Program-made: the position numbers and the translations under genes
Part shown: piece after piece, positions 51,601 to 63,687 of the stretch
Position numbering within the stretch: position 1 is the stretch's first letter
Layout: each line of letters starts with the position of its first letter
Notes under the pieces: generated by a model
Seen by the model: the letters and a program-made list of their open reading frames with translations, nothing else
What the model was told of the DNA's origin: nothing
Database searches by the model: none
DNA from: Polytrichum commune
Lineage: Eukaryota; Streptophyta; Polytrichopsida; Polytrichales; Polytrichaceae
Reading direction: 5' to 3'
NCBI GenBank assembly: GCA_950295325.1
Contig: OX485803.1
Location: forward strand, 71,627,554-71,691,553
DNA length: 64,000 nucleotides

Positions 51601-52433
51601 GTGCTGGTATGAGGTATTTGTGAGTGAGGTGAGATGTCATTGGTGGATCTAAGGGCTCCTGTCTGTCTGTCTATGAAGTGTCGAAGCCTCTCTGGTAGGG
51701 ACGTAGGGACATTTCCGACCACTTTTGAAACCAGTTCGACCACTTGGGGGATTTCGAAGGTGGAAGAGCAGAAAGTCATGATAACATGGTCAGTGTTGAG
51801 AATGTAAGTAGAGCGAGGAGATTGGGGAGAAGCCGAAGGTCTTGAGGGGTCTGTCCCCACATGAGCACCGCTCCGTTGGCATCGAAGCCGGAGCAAGCTG
51901 GCGCGCGTGCTTCTTTCTTGACATCCTGTAAGAACTGTGCAGGAAGAATTTGTCAATTAGCTAGTCGTTTTATATGATCCTATTGAGATTCAGTGGAGGA
52001 GGGAAGAATTTTGCAGGTTAGTTGAGAGTCCTATCATTATAGGGCGTGATAGAATTCGTAGTAGCGAGTGACCTTTTCTGTAGGCAGCTCCTGGAGATTG
52101 TTTGGTTGCCGCCGGGCACTGGTGTGTGTTCGAATAACTTTATAATCGTCTTCTAGTTTCGCACTTTGAATCTCATTGTCTTTTATCTGGGAGTTCGAGA
52201 TATCCATGATTTCGACAAAAGTATTGTCAGCAGATCCGTCCGTGAAGCAATGAAGTTGCCACAGGTCGTTGGTCTAATTTGAATCTGCAAACTTGAGGGC
52301 AGTCCTCTTTTCAATCTTCCCATGTTGCTGGCGTTCTGACTCTGGTAGCATCTGTGCTCTGGATTATATGCAGATTGATTGATGGGAATCCGGAGATGAA
52401 TTGAATTGATCTTTTGACCACCAAGCTTTCTTG
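48645..52433. other. Upstream of the GH16 fusion gene; weak coding hints only
   Basis: At 50.5-50.76 kb an acceptor-like TTTACAG precedes TIDDSGDSDDDDGGVVIVDH on the plus strand, ending soon after a (GGCA)n microsatellite; no convincing first exon was found. A 125-codon minus-strand frame at 51956-51582 has no recognisable domain. Broken G-rich run at 51.37 kb. Confidence 0.4.
49809..49837 (+). repeat. Short telomere-like CCCTAA run
   Basis: Three AACCCT units (AACCCTAACCCTAACCCT) sit in otherwise ordinary sequence, matching the plant-type CCCTAAA/CCCTAA unit. It is too short to be a telomere; it may be an interstitial scar or a telo-box-like promoter motif. Confidence 0.5.
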
Positions 52434-54912
52434 ATGGGTACCCCCATCAGATTTGACTTGTACTGTCACAGATGGCACTCTCTAAATCTTACGGTAAGCC
52501 TTCTTTTTCTTCTTCTCTCTCTCCCAACCTCATCCCACGCGGGTCGCCAAATTAGCACCCTCAACCTGGCGTCCATGCGCATCGCCACCGCGAAGTCGCA
52601 GCTGAAGGAAGCAGCCGGAAGCACCAAACTCATAGTCCTGCAAGAGATTTGTAGCACCGAGCTAGCCGGCTTGCAAGATGGCTTGACCACCTCCCAGGCG
52701 AAGGTGATCTCCGACCCTGACGATGCACGCAGGGATCTTGTAGCGATCGAGAGCAATATTGAGACATGCATCGCAGCCATGGGAAAGGACCAAAGCTCCA
52801 CAGACGCATATGCGCTTCTCACAAAGGTGGAGCAGAGCGTGGTGTCAGCCGAGAATCTGATCGATCAAAGTGTCACCAAACCTGAACAAGATCTCACACA
52901 GAAAGTTCTCGATGAGGACGGTGGAATACAAGAGCCAGACTCAGAAACAGGTGCGGCCATGGCCGATGTTGGAGGCGATTACTCGCCACCGCAACTGCTG
53001 AGCACTGATGGCGGTCCAATCGAAGGCCAAGAATCATCACCCTCGGGTCCTTTGCAGGGGACTCTGAATCTTCATCCTCTAGCTCCCACGGTGAACATGT
53101 TCATGGAGGAGACGCAGGTAGACTATTGCCCAGGCCATGTCCACTTGCAAGGCTCCTCAGCCATCATCCGCCTCGACAGTGAGTGCGGGGGAAAATTCCA
53201 TACGCACAAAAAATACTCCTCCGGTGTGTTTTCTGTACGGATGCGGGCGCCTTCGAACGCACCTGGTGTTAGCAATAGCTTCTACATCTCCTCCAACGAT
53301 GATGGTGCAGACATGATCAGTTTCGACTTGATTGGGAACCTGCCGAGCCGGGTGCTCACAGCCTACGCTGTGAATGGAGTTCACTCTGGGACACTCGAGA
53401 CCTTTCACATGGATTTCGATACCTCGCTCCACTTCCATGAGTACACCATCAAGTGGGACAAGGTAAACTCACCTGTGCTCATTCTTTCCCATGTCTAAAT
53501 TTTTCCATGTCCTGAAGGAGGTTGCTGTATTGTATCTGTGCACACAACCCCCTTCCATTTCTCAAGAATCCAAGTTTTGTGCTGACTAACCTCCTTGGCG
53601 GTCGCTTTCCATCCTCAAACATCCAAGTAGCCGAGAGAGAACTAATTGTCGCATACGAGCGTACCTCTCACTCATCCAACGCAAGAACTTGGTCCCTTAG
53701 AGGTTTGCGAATAATCCATCTCAAATGGCTTCGAGTAAACTAATGCGGTGTCATTGTAATCACCTTCAAGAAGGTTGATCATTGCCTTCTACAAAAAAGA
53801 ACAAAGCTCTTGTAAGTGGAAGTATCCGGGTGGATCGATTACCGAATTTATTTTCAAGCAGCCATGTGGGAATCAGGTGCTAGTCCACACCCGTTCAAGG
53901 TGTTCACCTTTGAAAGGAGGCAATAAACTTCAGGGGGCCTCTAGAATTAGACCAACTCGAAGATGAAGCAACACCAGAATGCATCCCCAGTGGCAACAGC
54001 GGAGTCATCTCTTTCTTCATACTTCGAAGAGCTGATTCATGTGTGATTTCGCAGGAGAGCGTGGTGTGGATGGTGGACAGCACCGTGATTCGCACTTTGC
54101 GATCGTCTCGTGTGCACGCGTTTCCTTCGAAAGCTGGCCATGTGTATGGATACTCCTGGGACGCGTCCTACGTCGCAGAGGGCGGGTGGGCGGGGAAAAT
54201 CGATTGGGACGCTGGCCCGTTCCTTATGCACTACAACGATTTGCAAATCACGTCGCCATTGTCAGCGGGGCAATGGAGGGTGCCTCCACAGCTTCCAATT
54301 CGAAGAGACGTCCCGCTCCCAGTTCACCCTGTGGTGATCGACTATTGCGCTTCCAACATCGGAATTCGCCAGGACGCAAGCATGACGATCGCATTCGACA
54401 AGTTCGGCTGCGGTGGCCGCATCCGAAGCTTGAAGGCTTACTCTTCGGGGAGATTCACTGGTAGCATCAAGTGCCCGGATGGTGATACGAGCGGATTGCT
54501 CACCAGCTTGTATGTGTCATCCGGAGAGGGAAGCAGGAACCAAGACGAGATAGATTTCGAGTTTCTCGGTGACAACAAGCGCATCGTGCAGACGAATTTC
54601 TACGTGAATGGAACCGGGGGGAATGAGCATTGGGTGGAACTCGATTTCGATTGCTCCCACAGGTTCCACACTTACTCCATCCACTACAACAAGCGGAAGA
54701 TCCAGTGGTTCATCGATTCCAAGCTGGTGAGGACGGTGCTCCGGGACCAGCAGATCGCCAAGGAGAAACCTTACCCAGTCAAGAATGTGTTTCTGTATGC
54801 TTCAGTGTGGAATGCTTCCAGTGTGAACGATGGCCTGTGGACGGGCAAATGGCATGGCTCAGGGTTACCCTTTGTTGCCAAATTCAAAGATGTCACAATT
54901 CAATACCCATAA
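52434..54912 (+). CDS. Secreted PMEI-like / GH16 / GH16 fusion (XTH-type), two exons
   Basis: Exons are 52434-53462 and 54055-54912, with GTAAAC donor, TTTCGCAG acceptor and phase 0, giving 628 residues. A signal peptide is seen at residues 1 to about 36 (hydrophobic TVSLLFLLLSLPTSSHA). Residues about 45-150 resemble the second half of a PMEI/invertase-inhibitor helical bundle (ICSTEL and SNIETCIAAMG). An acidic Ser/Pro linker follows. GH16 domain A, about 215-430, crosses the intron; its active-site strand reads DMISFDLIGN. GH16 domain B, about 445-628, has the canonical DEIDFEFLG (E508 nucleophile, D510, E512 acid/base in family terms) and ends at FKDVTIQYP without the Cys-containing XET_C extension. 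Domain B should act on beta-glucan or xyloglucan in the cell wall. Domain A has Met, Ser and Asp at the three catalytic positions, so it is probably a binding or structural domain. The TTG three bases upstream is not the start; the ATG is. Confidence 0.88.
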
Positions 54913-55910
54913 ACCCTAAGCCCAGCTTCCTGCACAACGATCCAGCCTGCTGCAGCCAGACTTGTGATCACCCTGAGTTGTCTTGACTCGATTCTTTCAA
55001 TCACCAGTCTTGAGAAATTCTCAAGTCATTCATTTTTGTAACGCTTATCAAAGTATACACATGTCAAGCTCAATGTACAGTAGGAGCCGATCAAAGCTGC
55101 AACTTTTTCCCTTCACTTAAAAAAAATCATGTGGCAGTTTGATGATATATACACATAAACTTCAACCCAGTATTTAGTCAATTGTCTGCCCCTCTTGTGG
55201 GATGTACACATAATTATGAGATCATCACTGTTAGGCTGGAACTGATCTGACAGTCTTCGGTGTTGAGGACCGAATCAATCTTGTATACTGAGACCACAAT
55301 CACTTAACCTCATTATAGGTTCCTCAATTAGGGTTAGGTTGAGTCAAGTTCATGGAGGCGACCCAAACCCGCAATACATTAATTAATTGCTGAGGCAGCA
55401 GATGCCTAACAATAATCAAAGACCCTTGCTGTAGGTGCAGTTTGGCTGATGTGATCTCCATGTCAATCACTACATTCAAGTGGGTCACGTCCGAATCTGC
55501 TGTTGATACATCACAAATTACTTGCTCGAGATGTCAATAAACCGATCGTGAAATAAGCCAAATGTCAGGTGCTGATAGTAAAATGTAAATCGAGCCCCGG
55601 CATCTGTGCCTGTAAGTTATGTCTTCCCCCCTCCTCCTGGCCCTTGGGATCATGATGATATCAATAAAGTGGTCCGAGGCTTCCATTCTAGTAGAAGAGT
55701 CCTTGGATATTGGTAGACTCTCTAAATCTGCACAAAGTGCCACACCTCTCTTTTATGTGACACCATCGATGAACTTCTTTTTATTAGAAGAAGCACTGAT
55801 TGGCCATCTGATTCTTGGCTAACAAATTTGGGGAGTTAATTTTCATCTTCTTGAGAATTTGGTCAGATTGATGCAAGTCCTGCAAAATCCAGTCGTTTGG
55901 TATTCTAAGT
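54913..55910. other. 3' flank of the GH16 fusion gene
   Basis: Short frames only. Contains an AATTAATTAATTG patch near 55.38 kb. No gene is supported. Confidence 0.5.
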
Positions 55911-56110
55911 ACACTGATCATCCCAATTAGTGTGTGTTACAGTAATTTGGAGTTACTTGCTATAACTACTTGATGAGAATGTAATATTGTACCAAGCAGT
56001 CATTTATGTTCTATAATGTCCGAACAACCTAATAAACTTCTCGTTAGCAAGAATTGGACCTCTGAGTAAGACTTTGTTGGGGTTAAAAACCCGAGTCCCC
56101 AACCCGGGAT
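55911..56110 (+). repeat. Family G-related repeat, uninterrupted copy
   Basis: ATCCCAATTAGTGTGTGTTA, TTTGGAGTTACTTGCTATAA, TACCAAGCAGTCATTTATG and GTCCGAACAACC occur in the order seen at 56.93 kb. It forms a direct repeat with that copy, about 1 kb apart, bracketing the 56.1-56.9 kb segment. Confidence 0.65.
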
Positions 56111-56256
56111 TTCAAGGACATCCTAGGCAGCTATCTTTTGTCTGATGTAAAAATCAAGAGTTTCAGAAATTCCTTCCGCTTATTTCTTAACCCTCCAGTT
56201 TCTTCCCACTGTGGACACTCATCTCCTCCCTCCTTCGGACGTTCTTTCCATCCCTG

Positions 56257-56508
56257 CAGGTGCCTCGAAACCCAAAGAGAATCCTGCCCGATTTTGATGT
56301 TCCCATATACATAGAAACATATAAAAAATACATGCATCCCGGAACCATCCACACGAAATGCTCGCCACTTCTCTCGACCTCCTTCCTACCCCTGGCCCGG
56401 GGGATGGGACCCATCGACGAAGTCTCCTCGAAGGAGTCGCTCGCACTGCCAACCATGGAAGTCAAGAAAGAGGAGGCACACGAGTTCGAAGCTCTGCGGG
56501 AATCGTAA
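56257..56508 (+). CDS. Possible exon of an unknown protein (~83 codons)
   Basis: A plausible acceptor (TCCATCCCTGCAG) precedes an open frame reading VPRNPKRILPDFDVPIYIET and ending EEAHEFEALRES before TAA. Local GC content is higher than in the surrounding repeats, and the peptide has a normal composition. I find no start codon or upstream exon and do not recognise the family. The minus strand is also open over part of this stretch, so the coding strand is uncertain. Confidence 0.25.
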   Translation, partial: QVPRNPKRILPDFDVPIYIETYKKYMHPGTIHTKCSPLLSTSFLPLARGMGPIDEVSSKESLALPTMEVKKEEAHEFEALRES

Positions 56509-56930
56509 GAGGAACAGAGAATACCGCGACGCATTTGGTGGTTGGTCGGTCGACATTCGCAGCTCGAATTCGAATGATCAAGCAGGTGGGTGTGAAGGTT
56601 GGAGGCGATTCCGGGGGCAGTACGTAGTACGAATTAAAACGCGACGCGAAAGAATGAAAGAAAAATGATTAAATAAATAATGAGCGAATCATCCCGGACG
56701 GCCCATCAACAGGAGAAGGGGGCCAAAGGCTACGTTACGCATCGCATGCCTCAAAAGATTGCAACTTTGGCTCACGGTGTTGCTGCATTGCTCTCTACCA
56801 GGCCCACCCAATCACTCAGGGCATGGAATCGGGAGGAGGGGGAGGCTTCATCGCACTGGCCTCAGTCAATAATTCAACTCGAGCTCGTCCAGGGTCCCAC
56901 CCTCGGACACGGCATGGGACAAGGCCACGA

Positions 56931-57262
56931 CACTGATTATCCCAATTAGTGCGTGTCACTATTCAGAGTTACAAAAGTGTAGCTGTAACTGTAACGGGAA
57001 CGTAGTATTTTACCAAGCAAAGTCATTGATGTTCTACAATGTCCGACGTAACATTATTGAGATCTATAACAATGTTGTGTGGGACCGATAATATTTTGCA
57101 GAATATTCTCCATGTTCAGTTTGAATGTGGGGAATGTGGGAGAATATTTCATGGAATACTGTCAATTCCGCATAACATTGTTATGGATCTGAGTAATGTT
57201 ATGGAACAACCTATTGAGCTTTCGTTTGTAAAAAAAAAATGAGCTCTTGAGTAAGACATTGT
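56931..57262 (+). repeat. Family G-related repeat split by a family E MITE
   Basis: It begins ACTGATTATCCCAATTAGTG and follows the 55.9-kb copy to GATGTTCTACAATGTCCGAC. It is then interrupted by the family E palindrome and resumes as GAACAACCTATTGAGC and TGAGTAAGACATTGTTG. Confidence 0.68.
57047..57203. mobile_element. Palindromic MITE, family E copy 2, inserted in a family G repeat
   Basis: GTAACATTATTGAGATCTAT is mirrored by GGATCTGAGTAATGTTATG, and the interior matches the 9.5-kb copy. The host repeat at 56.03 kb reads through this point uninterrupted (GTCCGAACAACCTAATAAAC), which identifies the inserted segment. Confidence 0.78.
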
Positions 57263-60200
57263 TGCACTGCATAATTAGTTCAAATATAGTGACACGAACC
57301 AATTGGGATGATCGATGTAGCTACCAAACATGATGATATGTTAAGGTAGATGGGTCTTCCATGGCGAGTTTGTTTTCTCCAACCTAGCCCACGTCTCCTA
57401 GGATACTATGATAACATGTCATTAGTACAAGATGGTTAGCAAATCCAAATTGGAGGCCAAGCCACTTTTCTCATAGATTTCGGAGCTCGTATCAATATCT
57501 TATTCATTATCAAAGGGGAGATTCTTACGCTCAATAAATTGTCAGATAGGTCTCCCTCCCCCAATTATGTTGACTATCAAAACCTAGGATGGTTATCATA
57601 TTTTGAACATGCAGTCCAATCTTATTCAAACAAATGTCTTTTTGATATTTGTTCTTGGAGCCACACCAAACCACATGCTTACTCAAATATGGGTGTCTTA
57701 ATGAAAACAAGTTTAGCTGAATAAGGGTTGTGTACATTAGGTGTTTAGAGACCGACTTGGGCTTGCCTAAGTTGCAAAATTACTAAACCTACAGTAATAA
57801 TTTTTTTTTTGTGTTTGGTGGTGTTGTACTTGGGAACTATTGGAAGATATACGAGATAAGCATGCCCAATTTGGTTACTAATCTTAAACAAACGCCTATA
57901 TCTGAGTGATGTATGGTTAGGTGGGGATTTAAAAACATGACCTACCAAAAAGTCATGTGTTTAAAAGAAATTGAACCATGTGATCAAAATTTGTTAACCA
58001 TTTTACTAGACTCAACATTCAATTTAAAATTTGGGAAATTACATGGTCATTTGATGAGAACATGTATTTTCACATTGATAATATAATGAGATATTCATAT
58101 GAGCTCCAAAGATGTTGAGAAAAATAAATGACAAGGGGCACAATTTTGAGTTGCTACCTAATCATCTTGCGCTAACTTTTCATGGTTCATATCCTACGAG
58201 TTGGTTGCAAAGCTAAAAGTGTCAATTTAAAATCCACTCACCTTATGTACCATTATGTTGCTAGAGAAGTGCCATTGGGTTAGGTTGCACGATATGGTGA
58301 CATGTAAGGAGGGGTGGGTACATGCTCATAATATCTAGCATTGTAGAAGATGAAAACGTTGATTCCTACATAGATCATGGTGATTATTGTTTTTGTTAAC
58401 CCTAAACCCCAAAATTTTGTCACTCGCATATTAGCCCATCTTACCATCCTCTTTAATTTGCTTCTTCCTCAAGTGTCTCATATGAGGCCCACAGACAAAT
58501 GCAAGCAATTATGATAAGTGTAAATGAAATAAAATAAAATTGGGAAACAAGAATTGATTTTTTTTCTCTATTATTTAATTTGGATCCATCATCACCATAT
58601 TCATGTAGGATAACTCTCACTCTTATATGCACAAGAATATTTCTAGCATTCCTACGCCTTCATTGCGCATTGTGGGTGTTGTTTTGGGCCCTAAATGAGA
58701 CTACTCGTGATGGCGGTCCCATTTGAAGCTGCCTCGCTCTCTTAGGAGGGGTATTTGTTTAGGGCACTTTATTTTCGAAACATGATTAAAGGTTCCTTGT
58801 TTAGAGTCTAAAGGCTCCATCATAGAAGTGAATTAATATAGAGTGATTAAAGTACCAAGTGAATTTTTGATAAAAGAATTATAACCTATGATGTTATAGA
58901 TATTTTTTCCATGCGATGCTATTATAGCATGTAGAATGTATTTACAAATGCACCATTTTTTTCTTTACAGTGGTCTGTAGATGTATAAAAACAAAGACTT
59001 TAAGAAGAAAGGTGAAGGTGTAAGGATTTAAAAAGGTGCAATGATCCTATACATACATCGCCTCATGTGGGGTTGTAGGATACAATTCCTGTAGGACTTT
59101 GCCTGATTTTGTTGCTTTTGGATCCTATCAACACTCGTTTTTTTCTTAAATAACCATCATGTGATTAAAGAAAATCGCGAAATGCATTGTAGAGATCGAA
59201 AATTCAAAATCATAACATTTTAGGGAGAATTGAACAGTTGCAAAGTTCCAAGTTATGCCATGCACACAATACTTTTGAAACTATGGTATTTTCCAAAACA
59301 ACCACATATACCAAGTAGTTGTACCCTATAGATATGAAAATGGAACAATACAAACATTTAACATAAGTATGTATGCTTGAACCTCTAGTACCCAATTTTC
59401 TTTTCCTTTTTCTTTTTTCTTTTGTCTTTTTTTTGGGCGGGGGGCACAAATTGAGAACTTTCATTTGATTTTTAGATGCATATGATGTTCATGTAATGTA
59501 AAATTTTACTTTTTGCATCATAGTTGCAATCTCTAAAGGTATTAATTGACCTGAATAGGAGTTATTTCCAAACTAGCAACTTGTTGTTAGCAATGGTGTG
59601 TGATGTGATAACCTCCCTTGATGATTTGGGGTTGCATCATATATTGCATGGTCTTCAAGGTTAAATTACATAGTTAGTTAGATGTAATCAACTCCTTAAG
59701 CTTGGAACATTGAAAAACATCTCAATTTCACGTGGAACTTATTTTAGCATGATTTTTGAAATTATAAAATAGTAAAGTCTACAATTTTGTACAATGTCGT
59801 AGATTCAAATTTAAAGGAAAAAGACATATAAAATTAATAAAATTTCATTACATGTTTAATTATGAATATAAATGTTCACCCATGTGTACTCTTTAGGTTA
59901 TGTTGGACATTGGATTCAAGTGTGCATTGCAATTTTGTTAAATCAAGTGCTCAAGAACATGAGGATTATTGAACACGTATGTACCTATTCGGCCCAAACA
60001 CTTTCCAACATGACTACGCGGGTACGCAACTCCCATATTATATGCAGGGGACAACGGATTAAAAACAACTTTGAAAACGGCTTTTGTAAAAATTATATCA
60101 AATAAAAAAAATAAAAAACTTGGGTGAAGACCATATTAAATAAAATGAGATGTAGAAAAAGTTGGGTTGCATATTTATTTATCAAAAAAATCCACAACAG

Positions 60201-60861
60201 ATATAAAAAACTAATAAAATTATTATTTTTACTCTATGCTTGTGCATAATTTAAAAAAATCCACATAAGTAGTTGCCTCCAATTAAAATTAATAATCATT
60301 AAAAATATTTTATTTGTAAAATAATCTTAATTTTTATTATTAAAAAGCCCATAAATTTGAATTGTTTTGCCTATGGTATTTGTATTAAAAAAAAACTCAT
60401 ATAATTAGGTTTTTAATGCAATAATATGCTTCAAGGACATGATATTGTGCATCTAATCCAGATAATGATGCATCTCATGTAAACTTACATCATGACAAGC
60501 ACTCGCCAAACTCATCTCGAATGTCCTTATTTCATTCGTGTCCAAAGCTTACTTTTATTTTCACACTCGATATGAATGAAATGAGGTCTCTGCATTACAT
60601 CTGTAATGACAAGTAGGCCTGGAATCCCAAAAGCATGAGAGAGAGATCTTTTGCCGACTTTCTTCAATTTAGGAGTAGCAGAAAAAAGTGCATTTCCACG
60701 TCTTTTCGATTCACATCAGACGAGATAACACCACGAATGTGTACGGTATTTGCAGCGTGTATCACAACCCAAGGATCATGGGCCTGCATCAACTGCACTC
60801 AATTCATAACAAGTCTGAAGCAAAAGAACTCTTTGACATCTTGTGATTCAAATGTTTGAAA
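57263..60861. other. Gene-free AT-rich stretch
   Basis: Long A/T-rich runs from 59.8 to 60.4 kb and a C/T-rich tract at 59.40 kb. No supported gene. Confidence 0.55.
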
Positions 60862-61487
60862 TTATGTCAAAGAGTGTTTGAAATTGTTCCTCTCCAAATT
60901 CATTTGTTGTGCCAGCTCTTCCATGTGCATTCTTAATCTGCTACTGCAGCAGCTTCAGTGCCTCCACACCAGACTGCAATTCATGCTGGAAATCTTAAAA
61001 ACCTCCATTTCCAGGTTTCGAGTTTTTCCCCATGTTGTCCAAAGTGTTTGTAACTCCGAGATCAGGGTTGTCGCCTTCCTGTCCGTCATCGTCCTGTCCA
61101 AGGTGAAGAACCACAATGCAAGGTGCAAACAGAAACAAATCAATCTGATTTTGAGATGGTCGATGTACATGGATATACGAATGCGGAAAGAAAAAAGGAT
61201 CTGATTGAAGAAGATTGACAGTCCCAAATCGACGTGACATGAAGTCAGGAAACTACCCTGACTGTTAACTGACTAAGAAATGCTCTGAAGGATGAGCCAT
61301 GCAAAGATACTTGCCGGAAATGCTCCACGAACTCGACAGAGTTTTTTACACAGAAATTAAAGCTCCAAAAGGCATATGTTTCATCATTCTTCCAAAACCA
61401 GTTGCCCTTCCAGATTCCCAACTTGCACAAGATAGATCTTGCATAAAATCTCAACCATGAATGTGAACTCGATAAGAAATGATCCAA
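60862..61487 (-). pseudogene. Possible decayed gene fragments, unassigned
   Basis: Short minus-strand frames here have protein-like composition: WLRFYARSILCKLGIWKGNW, then IDHLKIRLICFCLHLALWFF with TTLISELQTLW, then MHMEELAQQMNLERNNF. A hydrophobic segment followed by a helical, charged tail could suggest a membrane protein with a coiled coil. The frames are broken by stops and I can find only weak splice sites. I do not recognise it. A real multi-exon gene or a remnant are both possible. Confidence 0.2.
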
Positions 61488-62420
61488 AAGAGGAGTGGAT
61501 TTTATTCAGGGTCTAAGCTCTTCAATCATGCAATCAAAAGGGTCAGGATTCATGAACTCCTTCAAAACATTTGAATTTTAAGTCTCCAACCATGAAAAAA
61601 CATCACATAAATTTGGAGGTTTAAACCTCTACACAATGAAGAAACTGATCTGACACATGACTCGTTCGTTTTCACATAAATCAAGGTGGGTCCAAGACCA
61701 AAGAAACTCAAGAATTGAGCGATCCTACTGGTTGATTAGCAAAATTTCGGACCCAAGTTCACATTAGGAGTCCCGGTCTAACATTTGGAAAACTCAAGTG
61801 GCTGTATCACTTTCCTGCCAAATCTCAGCAGTTGTCACTCAAGAAACTTTTGCACACACTTGCTCAGGGGGATTTGCAGGTGGAAAGTGCACCAATTTGT
61901 GGCAAGTAATTAGGGTTCATTGTAAGATCACATACCAAGCTTGCTGCCAGAATAAAAATGCGGACACTCAATACACTTTTGGAAGTACTGGATCTCACCT
62001 ACATGAAATGAACTTGCTGCCTTTGTTCGATTGATTGAGAAAACTTGCAACTAAGCCTGTGTGTATGACTTAAGTGGTCACTTGTCTGATGTGGTGCCCT
62101 GTTTCTATGTTCTTCGTGGCCACTAAACCTCTTTACGTGAGCAACAATTTCACCTTCATGTAAGGTAAGCGGTTCTGAAATGGATACTTTGTGATCAGCA
62201 GCCACTTCTTGTGGGATATGAAACATGCAACTAGTACAAACAAATCCAAATCGTGCCCATAGCCATTTTCCTAATAATTTATGGAGCTCATGCAAATGTG
62301 GCTACACACCTGAGCCAGCTTCACAATTACCACTAGGGCATCGATTGCCAGAATTCCCACAATTTTGCACTTTGTAATAACCCACGTGATATGTCTTGCA
62401 TTTGTCACTAAGACTATTGT

Positions 62421-62701
62421 CACTACACAAAATATGATATTTAGTGTTGTTACCACCCTACCATGCTCAACACTAATTTTCAATTCTTTGACAACTAGTG
62501 TTAGACATAAATGTGTCGCAACCTTCCCTACTGCCACCTCCCTTATTATATCCTTTTTTAAATATCCTTACTAACACTAAATTCAAACATGCAACTTCCA
62601 CATATTACCATAGTTGATATTTAGTGTTCGAGTTTACATTTAAAGTTACTTACTTTCACAAGGTTATTGATATTTAGTGTATGCGTTCGTATTTAGTGTA
62701 C
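62421..62701 (-). mobile_element. Family K element, internally deleted copy (~281 bp)
   Basis: It matches the reverse complement of the 21.25-kb copy: CACAAAATATGATATTTAGT, then TTGTTACCACCCTACCATGC, TAGTGTTAGACATAAATGTG and CTTCCACATATTACCATAG. About 110 bp between CTGCCACCTCCC and ATATCCTT in the longer copy are missing here. Confidence 0.75.
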
Positions 62702-62990
62702 CAGAAAGGCATTCAAAGCTACATGAGCCATGTCCACAATCAGAATTGCTATTGATTAACTAGGTGGGGAAATACAGTGAGATGATGATGTTGGTCTCAT
62801 GTACATCTATTTCTTACACCTTCTTAATCACAGTCTCCAAACTTAGACTGGATTCGGAAGCTAAGCTTATAGTAAAGATTTGAGCCGGATTTGCAGAGAG
62901 CTATGGTATGAGGTGGTGTTACAACTGCCACAATTCAAAACACTGATACCCATGACATACATATATAGCATCCATTACTTGTAAGACTTA

Positions 62991-63492
62991 AAGCCACTTC
63001 ACACACGAGCCAAGAGACGTGACCATGAAATTGTGACAGCTCAGAAGAAGTGCCCAAAGGCCGTCCCAAGGCACGTCCAAAATCGTGTAGCATGGTCATG
63101 GGCCCTCAAGTGTAGTGTGAAGATATATGTGACCAAGTCCTCAGCCGTATGCCATTTCAATGAATATCTATTCATGTTGGGCCCTCACACATGATATAGT
63201 ATAAGAAATCGACGGTTGTGAGATTTCGGAGTGCTACGATCTACTCGTTTTGTGTTAGGTCTACCTACAAGAGGTGGCTTTTAAAAAAAAAATAGTCCAA
63301 GTCACCATGAATATGATCCATTTGATGCCATGTAGAATCCATGTAGACTTCACACCCATCTTGTGTTCGCTTACTTTGTTAGTCCCTCGAGCATAGAGTG
63401 AAGCGAACTTGGACCAGCTCCGCCTTTCCAACCAACGAAAGTGCTTGAAGTGCAATGGTCATGGGCCCTCAGTCTCGTGTGTGAAGTGGCCC
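62991..63492 (+). mobile_element. Family A MITE copy 5, TTA target duplication
   Basis: The TIRs are AAGCCACTTCACACACGAG and CTCGTGTGTGAAGTGGCCC. TTA lies directly outside each end (62988-62990 and 63493-63495). The interior is colinear with the copies at 37.1 and 47.2 kb. Confidence 0.88.
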
Positions 63493-63687
63493 TTAAGTTT
63501 TATAAAGAATTCTCAATCCAGACCCAGATTGGCATTAATGGAACCTGCATAATCCGGGGTTTAGGGTTTAGGGTGTAGGGGTTGCTATTGGGTGGGTTCA
63601 GAGCAATTCAACACAGTACACAGACTGTCGACTGCAATGAAGCTACTCTAGTAGCTTGTGTGCACACCATTCTGGAAGCTCACGAAA

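Noticed and set aside
60878-61204. 108-codon plus-strand frame as a gene
   Set aside because: It is antisense to more protein-like minus-strand fragments and has no recognisable features.
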